From Elysia crispata (lineage: Eukaryota > Mollusca > Gastropoda > Plakobranchidae): 64,000 bases of DNA. The position numbers and the translations under genes are program-made. Location of the stretch: NCBI GenBank assembly GCA_033675545.1, contig JAWDGP010008026.1:590001-654000 (forward strand), given 5' to 3'. The notes under the pieces were generated by a model, which was given only the letters and a program-made list of their open reading frames with translations, made no database searches and was not told the origin of the DNA. Below, piece by piece: positions 23,946-35,500 of the stretch; the first letter of the stretch is position 1, and every line of letters begins with the position of its first letter.

Positions 23946-25837
23946 GGGCCCGGGCTACTGCAATTCGAATGATGATTGCCGTTAAAAAAATAGAAGTGTC
24001 CCTCTATCCACTGACCGGAGAATGCACCTGAGCCTCCAGCGTTATTCTATTTCCATAATAAAGGCAATCCCATCTCATTTATCCATTTGCATTTTGCTAC
24101 GACTTTTTCAAATAGTTCAGTGTAGCATAATCATTTAATCTTTGAGCATGTATGTATTGTCTTATTATATAAATTTATTATGTGAAATGTTATAAGACAA
24201 GTACTTGATATGATAAGTTCATAAGTTAATAAATATTACTAAAGGCAACTTCGATTTCTTTCTTCATCAATACCACTCAATGTGCAGTGATAAAGTTTAG
24301 TGAATTTTAATCTGCCACGATCAGTGTCCCACGCGGTACAACAAAATAGAAAAGAAAAGTTATGGATTTAGGCTAAAAAATGCTTCTGAAAGTTCATTGC
24401 ATTTTATTGTAATTAGTTCATCAAAATGTTTCTCTCAATTTGTTATGATGAACCAAATGACATTTAAAAGACTGTTCTCAGCGGTTTACAATTTCCAAAG
24501 CTGATGACGCTTTTAAAGCAAAGTACATATACTGTTGTTTTGTAAATATAAGAACATGTGATTTTACTTTAATGGAGTGAAAAACTTTAAAAAAAAAAAA
24601 TTAAATTAAATTTGACCTTTTTCAGCCTAAGGACAAAAGCGATATGGAAAACATGCCGTTATGCGCAGAAAATTAGTAGTGATTTGATTGGTCAGTATTT
24701 TAAGTGTCATCGTCGCCTTTTTACCTTTTTTGTCCGGAGCGGAGGATGCGAATGTAAACACAGTTCTGCTTCTTTTGCAAATTGCACGCGTTTCGTACCT
24801 TTATATTGTTTTATATCTAAGCCGTCCACCAGATCCACTGTCAACAAATGAACAATGAACCTTAGAAATATCAAAGTTAAACCATTAATTTTTATTAACT
24901 TGCCACTCTTATTTTGTCCCGCATGAGTAATATAGATTGTAACCAGATCTAGAATAATTATAAGCTTTAACAATTCTGGTATTATTTTAAAAAATCTGGG
25001 GCCTTAACTGTTTTTTTTTTCCCCTCTCTTTAATATTGTCTGAGAAGTTGCACGTTTTTACTTTGAATTGGATAGCACTTTTTTACCACATCAGTTTATG
25101 TACTATGTTATATCTGTAATGGGTGATCAGCACCACATACATTCTATGGTCTCGGTGGAGAGATAAACTGAAAAGAGGGTGCTTGAAAGATTGTACCCAG
25201 GTTTAGATTACTTATTTGCTTGAGATCTCTCCTCCATTTAAAGAATGTCTTCATGGCAACACGAGAAGAATTCCAATGTCTCAAGGTTCGATTTCTATTA
25301 AAACTGTGCTATGAGTGGCTTTGGAGGAGATAAATTAATATCTTTTTTTGTGTGTGTGTGTGATAAAGTTTGCTTTTATTTAATGTAGCTCTATGGCTCT
25401 GGAGGAGATATATCCGTTATTGTCGCAAAATTTCCTTATTGTAGTAGTCTTCTTCACCTGTTGTTTGCTGTAAATTTTGCTTTTCGTCCGCGTACATGTA
25501 GTTGTATACCTCTGAAGTATATAAGTTTTGAAGTTTGCATTTCTTCAATGTAGTTCTCTTATTTCCCTACTTGCTTGTTTGAACGAGTAATCATGCTTGT
25601 TTGATATAAACTTCAGCCAGCTTTTCTCGTTATTTTACATCAACTTGAAAATCATTTTATTTCCTTTTCAGGCTACACGGGGACCCCTCATTGAACAGTG
25701 GTTCATTCGACGAGATACCACTTATTTAAAAGAAATGGGAATTGCTGAAAAATGTGATGGATCACTGACTAAGGAGAAGAATTAAATACACATATTTTTT
25801 TAACTCTTTCAATAAAAACATTAAGAAGACTTGTACG
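23946..25837. other. Region upstream of the 830-aa ORF
   Basis: No recognised gene. An acceptor-like CCTTTTCAG at 25663-25671 is followed by a short frame (ATRGPLIEQWFIRRDTTYLK ...) stopping near 25784. An AATAAA lies at about 25811. These may be a 5' UTR exon with an upstream ORF, or the end of another transcript. A somewhat GC-richer patch near 24700-24800 has a GATTGG (CCAAT complement) and could be promoter-proximal. All of this is tentative. Confidence 0.3.
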
Positions 25838-28330
25838 ATGGGTAACAGTTGCAAAGGTACATTGACCACCCCTGGAGAGAACACGACGTTTGTGGACGCG
25901 ACTCCAATACAGACCCAAATATCTGATGAAGCCGGAACAACATCTGACCCCCACAGGCTTGATAAGTATTCAATAAATGTAATTCGGGTGGAAGCAAGAC
26001 CAAGTAGCTTGGAGGCCGACAGCGCCAATACTGGTGCTGACTCAATATCATGTGTTTCGAATATGCTAGAAAATGGTCTATCACAGGATCAACTTGCTGT
26101 TCGAACTGATAAGATGCGTAGAAATAGCAATAATGGTATTGTTCCATCAGGCGTTATTTCACCACACTATTTAGAAGAAACAATATTGCAAACACAAAAT
26201 AATCCCAATAAACCAGGAGCTACGACACATTTAATTAACGACTCAAGAAACGCTGATTCAAATGGAATACAAGTCGTCCCAAATGCTTTAGTGCAGGTAG
26301 AAACAGATGTTGACAATTCTATGTCGCCTAAATTTGTTGCATCTATTAGTAGTAGCATACTGTCAAATGAGGTGAAAAAAGAGGTTGTTGACGAATTAAG
26401 TCTTCGATCTCACAGTTTTGAAAGTATCGAAACGTTGTCACTGGAAAGTGTGGAACCACCAGAACGTATTCCTGACGCTAGCAAGAGCTTTCATGCGGAC
26501 GTCTGTGACAGCGACGTCTCTCAAAAAACTGAAATATCACAATCTTCTCTTCAGTGTTCTGACAATTATGTTGAGACAGAATTGAAAAATATAAGTAGTT
26601 TTTGCCAAAAAAACAAACATGAAGAAGTGTCAACCCATGAATCCCTTACAGATTTCTTTACTGATGAGAACCAGAGTATATACCCGCTAAGATCTAGCTT
26701 GAACTCCGATGAAGAGCCGCGCGCCCTGGTAAACTTACTTCGCAGTCTTTACTATGGAAAGAGCAATAAATACCGCGGTTGGTCGAGTTTTCGAGGAAAA
26801 GCACGGGCACAAGGCAGATCTGTGCAATACAAGTCAAATCAGTACCAAGATGAGGTTTTCTTTATGTCAGGAAAAGCAGATAACGATATTGCCAGACTCA
26901 ATCCTCATGGATTAGGTTCTTCGGTTAGACAGAACAATTTCAGCCCAGCCTCATCTCGTGCGGTGTTCAAATTAGAGGAGGAAAATGATGCAGCGGAAAC
27001 TGGTATCCAAGCTGGTGTTACACCTGATGAAGGACGCAGCATGAAAAAGGAGTTCGAAGATAACAACTTCGCCGCGAATCTAACCCTAGAATCTCAGAAA
27101 GACAAACTGTGGCTCTCGGAGGTGAGCGTTCCCGTGCACAAATTTCCATTTAATATATATAAGGGTAGAAATCAAACCGCCTTACAGTCTTCATTTCCAC
27201 TTGCTGATTTTCGGTTTGATGACGGTATCTTCACCGACGAGGCTACTCCTCCTTCACACAGAAGCCTCAACGAAAAGAAAAAAAGCAATCTAAACGTGGA
27301 GGAACAAGAGAGACATGATAAATCTTTGCCTTCGGCTCTCTCTATAGCTGGTCGCCACGTGAAAGGTCTCAGCATGTCAGAAACAACCTTGTCCAAGGCG
27401 CATACTGCAGGTTCAGGATTAAATTTTCGGGCGGGTGCGTCACTTAATGATGTATTTTTGAACGTCACTTCCTCTTCTGGTGATACTTATAGAAGAGAAT
27501 CCATCGATTCTCACAATATGCAATGGAAGAGACTATGGGAACAGAACACCACTGGTAACTCTTGCATGCGGTCAAATGTTAGAGATCTTACCAGTGATCA
27601 GCAAAATACTATTGAGTACAATAGACAAAATGAGAGTGTAGAACTACCTCAAGATATGTTTGCACCATTCGAAAGTCGCCAACAAAATCTTCAAGAAATA
27701 GATATCATAAAAAGGCCATTTCTGGCTGATCATGACGTTGGAGAAATAAAGGATAGATGCATTATAGGAATAAAATCTGGAATCCATAATTCGTTGGTCC
27801 TAGGCAAAGATTCACTAGCTCCGTCTTCATCGAACATTTCAATGGAACATTCTCGTTATCCTTTGTCTGCACCAGTCTCGCCTTTGATGGCCACAATAAG
27901 AGCCCACAATACTATATATTCCTCTTCTGTGCCAAAACATTGGCGTAGAATATATGAGGCTGATTCAGTTCATTCCCATCAAAACAAAGACGGGAGGCTA
28001 TACTTGTCAAATTTAACCTTCGAAAAGGATAAAAATTGTGCAAATTCTACTATACTTGGCCAGCTCAACAGGCCAAATAATTCAACATCATGGCACATGT
28101 CAGATCCATCATTTTCTAAATCCTTCCGTAGATACTTTCAAAACAAACATGGTTTGAAAGTGCCAGATTTAGACAAAAACTCATCAGGCGCAGTGGTTGC
28201 AACAAGAGCAAATACACCTCCGTGCATTGCAAATACTTTCCCTAAAAACCACACATTGTTAGCAAGGCAGGTCAATAAAACAAATGACTGTCCCAACAGG
28301 TTGATTTATTCTAGACACATGAACAAGTGA
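25838..28330 (+). CDS. Unrecognised 830-aa, apparently disordered protein (single long exon)
   Basis: I do not recognise a family. An uninterrupted 2.5-kb frame in AT-rich DNA is very unlikely by chance. The start has a good Kozak context (A at -3, G at +4). The protein begins MGNSCKG; Gly2 and Cys5 suggest possible myristoylation and palmitoylation, but Lys6 breaks the usual myristoylation consensus. The rest is rich in Ser, Asn, Asp, Glu and Lys, with no obvious transmembrane segment, zinc motif or catalytic motif. More ordered-looking patches are RALVNLLRSLYYGKSNKYRG (about residue 290) and RYPLSAPVSPLMATIRAHNT (about 675-700). A consensus donor, GAG|GTGAGC, lies inside the frame near 27121, so shorter spliced forms are possible. 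It may also join upstream or downstream exons not seen. A membrane-tethered scaffold is only a guess. Confidence 0.72.
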   Translation: MGNSCKGTLTTPGENTTFVDATPIQTQISDEAGTTSDPHRLDKYSINVIRVEARPSSLEADSANTGADSISCVSNMLENGLSQDQLAVRTDKMRRNSNNGIVPSGVISPHYLEETILQTQNNPNKPGATTHLINDSRNADSNGIQVVPNALVQVETDVDNSMSPKFVASISSSILSNEVKKEVVDELSLRSHSFESIETLSLESVEPPERIPDASKSFHADVCDSDVSQKTEISQSSLQCSDNYVETELKNISSFCQKNKHEEVSTHESLTDFFTDENQSIYPLRSSLNSDEEPRALVNLLRSLYYGKSNKYRGWSSFRGKARAQGRSVQYKSNQYQDEVFFMSGKADNDIARLNPHGLGSSVRQNNFSPASSRAVFKLEEENDAAETGIQAGVTPDEGRSMKKEFEDNNFAANLTLESQKDKLWLSEVSVPVHKFPFNIYKGRNQTALQSSFPLADFRFDDGIFTDEATPPSHRSLNEKKKSNLNVEEQERHDKSLPSALSIAGRHVKGLSMSETTLSKAHTAGSGLNFRAGASLNDVFLNVTSSSGDTYRRESIDSHNMQWKRLWEQNTTGNSCMRSNVRDLTSDQQNTIEYNRQNESVELPQDMFAPFESRQQNLQEIDIIKRPFLADHDVGEIKDRCIIGIKSGIHNSLVLGKDSLAPSSSNISMEHSRYPLSAPVSPLMATIRAHNTIYSSSVPKHWRRIYEADSVHSHQNKDGRLYLSNLTFEKDKNCANSTILGQLNRPNNSTSWHMSDPSFSKSFRRYFQNKHGLKVPDLDKNSSGAVVATRANTPPCIANTFPKNHTLLARQVNKTNDCPNRLIYSRHMNK

Positions 28331-29020
28331 TGATGAACAACCTTTGCCCAAATATCAGAGTAGTGTTATGAATATGCGTCAACATTATGTTGCTGTTCAA
28401 AAATTATTTTTTTATGATTATTAATAGTTTGAATAACTTATGTTGTGTTTCATCTATCTATATTATTTCAGACCTCACATTTCCTTCATCTATATCATGA
28501 CAATTCTGCCTTTCACTAATGAACAAAAAGGAAAAAAAAACTGTCGTGGAGAACCCACGATGGCTGCAGAAGATAGCGAAGGCAGGCATTAGAAAAAAAC
28601 TGGGTACCCACTATTCAAGTCTGGTCTAATGGTTTGGCTGACGTTTCGTGGCTTTTTCTTTAAATTCAGTTGGTTTAAAATGTAATTAAAATGTACATAT
28701 ACAAATAACTTCTAAAAAACAAGCTATGGTAGGAGAGATGCGAACTTTTATTTTATGGGGACCCAAGAAATTATGCGATGTATGTAACTATGACCTTGCT
28801 GTAAAATCTTTAGATCCAAGTTGGTCCAAATGAAGGTATTTGCAACGTACAAATAATTATTCTTAGTATCTACCAGGATGTTTTTTTCTCAAACCAACAA
28901 AAACATAGATTGCTCGAGAAAGTGTGGTGTTTTGCTTTCTGTTTGGAGAGAGAATATCATGTTGTACAAGTGCAACACCCACAATTCACAAATTTGCTCT
29001 GTTGCCTAAGCTTCTATCAG
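28331..29020. other. Downstream flank of the 830-aa ORF
   Basis: Presumed 3' UTR followed by intergenic DNA. No canonical AATAAA was seen close to the stop. A small hairpin, TCGTGG/CCACGA, lies near 28543-28560. No gene was recognised. Confidence 0.4.
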
Positions 29021-29021
29021 G

Positions 29022-30150
29022 TGCCATGTTCTTTAGAGTGAGCGATCATGACCTTCCTCTACGCATCTCTATCCCGCGACGCTTTTAAAGTTTTAGTTCA
29101 TGTGTCACTGGTCCTGATTTGAGCCAATGAGTTCGTCAATTCAACATTTTTTCTTGCTGTTTGCCTTTTCTGCGTATCCCTTCGATAATTCCAGTTGTCA
29201 CAAGATGTTGTCTCTCTCTTCCCACCAATGACAAAATGGCCGAAAAAAGGTTGCCTGGCACTTACGTATTTTAATTTCTATTTCTAAGTGACCTTGTTGT
29301 GTCTGCTTCTCCTAACACTGTTTCGTTTGGATTATTTGCAGTTCATGAGATTCGCAGCATTATCTCTAGCAACATTTCTGTTGCCTCCAGTTTCTTTTGT
29401 TGCCGTTCTGAAATTGTCCAGGCCTTGCATTCATAAACAAAAACATTCAAAAACAATTTAGCTTGCACTGTTCTTGATGCAATTTCAGTGTTGTTGCGTC
29501 TATCGCTTGATATTAAATATATTGAGTTGATCCCTTTACAGTTACTCAAGCTTATTTCCTTGATAAAGATGTTGATCTGTGGACACCCATTGTCAATGTC
29601 ATTGTTTCGATTGACGACCATTACTTTTGTCTTTTTGGTGTTCAATTTCAACCCTTTCTTACTGCTTTGTTCTTCAACAATAAACGTTGTAAGTTTTATT
29701 TAAATTCTAGAATAAAAACAGTGTTATCAACGCATCTCAAGTTGTTTAGATTATACCCTCTTACTTAAATATCCGGTTATCTTTCTCGGTTTCACATAAT
29801 TATTTCACCGTAGAGAGAAAAGTCTGGGGAAAACATTTCCTTGTCTGACAACACGCTTTATTTTTTTAAACAAGTCTATTTCCAATCAACTCGTATTGCT
29901 GCTGTCTGTTCCCGATTATATGTTTTTGAACATACGTAGATCTTTTCCATTCATTTTCAAATGAGTTGTGTGATTATTTCAACATGTCGTACTGTCAAAT
30001 GTCTTGGTGTAGTCAATTAAGCACAGGTGCGTACATGTAAATGTATAACTCTTTTTATACTTTCAGTACTCGTTCAATTTATAGCTCAAAGGATATAGAT
30101 AACATTTGTTGTGTCTTTTCGCTCCACAAAGCCACACCAAATGAAAATAT
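29022..30150 (-). pseudogene. Degraded non-LTR retrotransposon (reverse transcriptase C-terminal half)
   Basis: Read on the minus strand across several frames with many stops. In order: a KDVYLCFIDYTKAFD-like block (seen as ...LIDYTKTFDST), IKRVVRQGNVFPRLFSLYGE (family IKRGVRQGCVLSPDLFSLYS), the catalytic YADDT box decayed to CVDNT, KKGLKLNTKKTKVMVVNR, EISLSNCKGINSI and ISSDRRNNTEI, YECKAWTISERQQKKLEA, then the terminal KEHGT-like end. This is the standard 3' half of an invertebrate LINE ORF2. It cannot be active. An internal ORF (29343-29651) is the best-preserved piece. Confidence 0.85.
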
Positions 30151-32000
30151 AGGCATAAAACTTGGAAAACCTTGAACCTTTTATTTTGTTGCTTTAGGGA
30201 AACAAAATGCAGCTAACTAGATGAAGTTTCAATTTTCATTGCATTGACTTGAGCGGTCACTTCCCTAGATAAACCATTACTCAACAAAGGTTTTGGCCAT
30301 AACTTCGTTTTAAAAGAAAATGATGATTGGACACACTCAAATGGTTTGAGAATGCAAAGGCCCATTGCTCTGCATTAAGGCATTGCATTGAGTTTTATGG
30401 ATATTTTCACGCTTACATTTAAGATTGATCTACTGCCTAAAAGTGCTTTTCCTAAGGGGAAAAAAAAAAAAATAGGGATGGATAAAATTCTGTACATGCA
30501 AGTAGAAGTGAACAGTGTTCTTAACATGGAACTCATTATTAACCTTGAATATGCTTGCTCAAAGTTTCAGATGTTCACCAGTTCATTCGACTATAAATTT
30601 GTATTTTCTCCTTGAATAAATACATACACAGTACAGTAACAGCGATATAAAACATTGCTACCAACAAGACATACTATGGAACTCCCAGTTTTAGCAGCTA
30701 AGTAATAGATGTTCTTGACAGCCTGGATTTACATGGTTAGAGCTTGAAATTTGTTTCCTTTTTAAAAATCTCTCTTTACATAAAATTTGCTGAATAGATG
30801 GTTAATTACAGAAAATTCCCTGTATTATCTTGGCCAGCTACAATTTTCATATTTTCCTTGCAATTTCGCACTCTATTTTCAACATTTTATGTCATATTTA
30901 TTTAAAAAACCTATGTGAAATTTACGTTTTATACTTTTCAGCATAGTTAACATTTACTATCAATAAATACTTTAAAAAAAACTATTTCTTTCTTTTTACA
31001 GTTTTTCCTCAAATCACAACCACGTGAAATTTGGGGGTGGCTGTATATTTTTTTTAATGCACAATAATTGATGGATATCTTTGCTTTTACATTTTTTTTT
31101 CTCTCTGTATGTTACTGATACTAAATGTTTTTTAGTAAGGGTAGTTTAGTTGTATGCTCACCTATTAAAAAAGCAATGTCATCTTCAAATGCGAATTTCT
31201 CAAAACTTGTTTTTCATGTTCCCTTTCAATCTTCAGACATCTCAAAAACAGTTTGGTTTTCCTCTGATTATAAGGTGCAACCTGAAGGAGACTTTTTTTT
31301 TTAAATATTTACATGAATTGAAAAGTAATAAAACTTTTTTCATTTGATGTAGCCACCACACTAAAATAGATCCACAGCAGTCAAATTTATTTTTTCATGA
31401 AAACTATTAGAGATATCAAAAATTCGTTTCGACAGATTGTTTTCCATACTTTTCTGATCATTTCAGTACAAAAACTGTTTTGATATCTTCTAAAATGTGG
31501 CCATGCCCTATATGAAAAATTATACTCATTTTATTATGTAATACTAATAGGCTGCAAAAAGGTAAAAATAAAATGTAAAAGTTGTTAAAATATAGTGCAA
31601 AACATAACATCGGCATGACTTTGAGCTAACTAGATAGCAATAATAAACAAATTATCAATATCTAAAAAATTTGTCTTTAGCCTGTATTACTCCCTTAATG
31701 TTTGTGCAGCTTGTTGACATAGACCTGCAAGTTATGCGTGTCAAAATCTGGTCTCTCGTGAGAAATCTTCACACACAGACCCACAAAACTTGCAATAACA
31801 AAATTATGTCACTAATTCCACTAAGTAATCACAGCTTCATAATCTAAATAAACAAACAAGAGACTACTCAATATGAGGTCATTCCATTTAAATCTTGAAT
31901 TTATTAAAAATCTTAGAGATGTATTTTCAGTTTTAGTATCTTGCAGACAATTTCAGGTTGTTTCACAAGGAAAAACTGGACACAAATTTGCAAAGTACAA
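30151..32000. other. Intergenic between LINE remnant and CCT8 3' end
   Basis: AT-rich with homopolymer runs. No recognisable coding or RNA feature was seen on either strand. Confidence 0.5.
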
Positions 32001-32002
32001 AT

Positions 32003-32008
32003 TTTATT
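32003..32008 (-). terminator. Candidate CCT8 polyadenylation signal
   Basis: TTTATT on the plus strand is AATAAA on the CCT8 strand, about 465 nt after the CCT8 stop codon. It is the nearest clear canonical hexamer. The 3' end is not otherwise shown. Confidence 0.4.
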
Positions 32009-32471
32009 TGGTTTTTAAAAACAGTTGCAATCTCCAAACATTACCAAACTGATTAAAATTTACAATGCATTATGCCATACAATGCAAGAACAAAAAGCAA
32101 TCTAAGTTCTGTTTTAGAAATTAAACCCAATTCAAATAAACGTTATGAATTATTTGTGTTGTAAAAGTCTGCTAACTGAAAGAAAACTTTACTTCCCTCC
32201 AAACAGTTAATTACCCAAATGACAGCAGTAAGACACTTTACAAGTGTTTTCGCATTGTTGTACACACAAATGGTCATTTACTCAAAATCTATCAATGGCA
32301 GTTCACATCAGCCACACAAAATATTCATTGCATCATAGCACATTCACATTACAGGTGCAAATAACTTATCACAAAGAAAGCTGGAAGGAGGAGAGAGAGA
32401 GAGAAGTGAAATGACATGATATATCGATGGTGTTTAGCACATGTAAGTAGAGCATGATGAGCTTGTAGTTA

Positions 32472-32537
32472 TCAGTCCTCATCCCAGTCCTTATTTGGTT
32501 TAGCTTTAGGGCCTCCTGCCTTCTTTGCCATGATAAT
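32472..32537 (-). CDS. CCT8: CCT8 exon 16 (terminal)
   Basis: Reads IIMAKKAGGPKAKPNKDWDE then D and TGA. IIMAK...GGPK...DWD is the theta-subunit C-terminal tail. Confidence 0.96.
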   Translation of the reverse strand: MIMAKKAGGPKAKPNKDWDED

Positions 32538-35500
32538 CTGCAAGTCAAAGAGTTGAAAAGTAGCTGATATTTGCATACACACTTTATGGAACCCAATCAC
32601 TTAAAAAAAAAAAAAACCAGGATTTTGCACATATCTAGGCATTTGTTAGAAGTAAATAAAAATATTTTAATAAGAAGATGACCTTTCAGAGACAGTTTCA
32701 TTTGGGGTATTGATCCCATAAATTGCATTCATCAGAAGCACTTTCTAGGCATTGTGGTATTATTGACAAGGATCATAATATTAATAATTTGGGCTTTGAT
32801 TCGCATCTTTCCATTGAAGGTGAAATGTCAGAATGGCTAATAAAAACAAAACCGGGGGAGGGTTGAAGACTATTAAAGGTTCTTTAGGTCCATTGCTACA
32901 TTCTATTTTTATGGACAATGAAATCACATTGTTATTTAAAGGCACAAGGGCAGCCCTAGTAATGATGTCATACATCGTTCCGCTGATTTGATCAATGCCT
33001 TTCTCAATTTTTGGCATTTTTTTTTTAAATACTATTTTTGTATACTTGATATTGACTCCATTTAGCTTGAGACCTAATAGGTTTTGGTTACTTAATGTTT
33101 GACTTATTTAAAATAATATCACTAATAATAAGTTTGTTTTAAAGTAAAAAGAATATCCTTTTTGCACAAATTGAAACACATAAAAATGAGTTAGGAATTT
33201 ATCAAATGAGCGTGACGATACGAGATCTCAAGATTGAACTGAAAATATTGAAGAGGCTTGATTTCAAGTTCACTGGACACCGCAGCTGCTTACCTGATCT
33301 ACTCTGAGAACTGTGCATGCTGCTGATGTAGCAAATTTGATGGCCCAGTACTTAGTGACAAACAAATCAAAGACTTTGGCTTCAACAGCATTCAGGACTG
33401 CAGCAACATCAGCCTGGCAAGTTTGAGGAAGAACATATGTCCAGTATAATACTCACAAAGATTTGTCTTACAACCAGACATGATGAGTCAAATGTTGAAA
33501 CCTTGAATTTGGAACAATTACACTTCAAAGTAAATGAATTCCTCCTCTTTGTAGTCCCACTCCTGGCAGCTCTGTGAGCCAAAGGTATGTCAAGCAACAG
33601 CACAGTTTGATAAGGAGTATGCAGTTGGGTAAAGTATATTTATTCTGTATCCTCAAAATCCTCAATTGATGTTATGACAGAAGTATTTTCTTTCTATTTC
33701 GCAAAAAATGTTATAGGTTTTCAGCTTAAGAAAATTTGTGAAATTGCCCTTACATTTGAGAAATTAGGTGTAGAAAGATTAATGTTCACCTTGACCTTTA
33801 TGTCTGATTTACAAATCTTTTTAGTTAAGAATTGATAAAAATTCAAATATATATTTTGATAAGTGAACTCATTCTTGAGAAGGTGAAAAGAAAAAGGAAA
33901 CAGCTTGCTTATAATAGTTTGGGTTCTGTTTTTTCATCAACTTCATGTTAATCATTTTTGTAAATTAATGAAGATATAGTGGAATCCACTTGAAGTCTAC
34001 TCACTTAAATTAACTCTCTCTTGAAGTCAACACCACACTTCGGTCCCGTTTTTTCCCTTCTTTATCTAAGTACTTGATTTCCTGATAAAGCCAAAGGCTT
34101 TGGGGGCATTTTCGCTTGAAGTCAACACCCAGTGGGAAAGGGTGAAACACATAAAACAGACAGGATGTGTGGGCAGGATAGAGCGCTTTGTAAACCCAAT
34201 GCAGTCAGCAAATCACTGTGTGTTAATACCATGCTTAACAAGGCCAAACTAAGTAAGTGTGTTCTTGCACAGTTATGTCAGTAATAAAGACAGGTGCATA
34301 TGCGCGGCATGAGCGGGATAGAGATCTGGATCTAACTTATTGCTGCCTCTCATCATTTGTGATAAACAGTGCACTGTTTTCTCCTTGACCAATAGCATCC
34401 TTTTCAGAGTCTCCAATAATACTCTACATTTTTTTAATCAGGCCTTAATTTTTTTTCTGGTGAAAAATTAACGAAAGAAATGATGTTTCCAAGCCCATAC
34501 TAAAAAAGGGATAAATGTGAAAATTTAAAGCAAGAATTGCATATTTTGAGAGAGAGGGGGGGGGGGGGTAGGATGTGGTAAATCAAGTTGTTTTCAAACT
34601 TAGTGTGGTTTTATCTTTGCCAAAATAACTAGTGTAGGTCTAAATCTAACACACTATAAATATAAGTAACCAAGTGGAGACAATGCAAAGGGAGATCACT
34701 ATCATAAATAAAGAAAGGGAGACAGCCAGTTTTTATATGATATTTTTTGGACTTATTTCCAGGAAATGGATAAAGTCAACCCTTTTTTTTTGGTTCCAAG
34801 GTGTTGACTTGAAGCGGATTCCAATGTATATGGCTTTATGACCTGAGACATTATGACCACAAATTTAAGTCCAGAGAAACTTACATACATCAAAGTTTTA
34901 GTCAATCAACATGAGTTTTGTTCCCAAAATTGTTTCCAATAGCTTATAAGTTATTATCCGCTGAACCTAAATGCTTCATCAAAGATGATAATTGCAGTCT
35001 CTAATATTTCAGTTAAACAGTTTCCCAAGACTTCTGTGGACTGAGAAGCAGTCAACAGTTATTCCGGTAAAACCTACAATTGGGTACCCATTTTTTTTTT
35101 TAAATTGAATTTCAAAATAGCAATGAGGGTGTAACAGCTACCGTAAAGCAAAAATTTTAATATATATGAATGTGAAAAAATATAAAGATAGTTTGGTCAC
35201 CTCTATATCCACACCAGCAGAAGTTTTCTTTTCATGATGGGCAGCATACATTTTACTAAGTACTTCAGTCTCCTGTAAAGATAAAAAAAAATAATTTAAT
35301 TTAAAATGAATAAAATTACAGTCTCTATGAAGTTAGCTGTGTCCACATCATTTTGAAATAAGAGAACAAATAAAGTGAGGCTTTCTGACAATCAAAACTG
35401 TTCTGTTGAACCAACAAGCAAGGTATTCACATTCTTAAGTCTAGAGTAGATTGTTTTCGAGGCAGCATTTCCTACTTATGTCAAGGGTGCTGAAATAAAA

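Noticed and set aside
25597..25785. 62-aa ORF as a separate gene
   Set aside because: It begins in AT-rich intron-like sequence and matches nothing recognised; at most an upstream ORF or terminal exon.
28543..28560. Small hairpin TCGTGG/CCACGA as a histone-type or regulatory stem-loop
   Set aside because: The loop and flanks do not match a known element, and such short stems are expected by chance.
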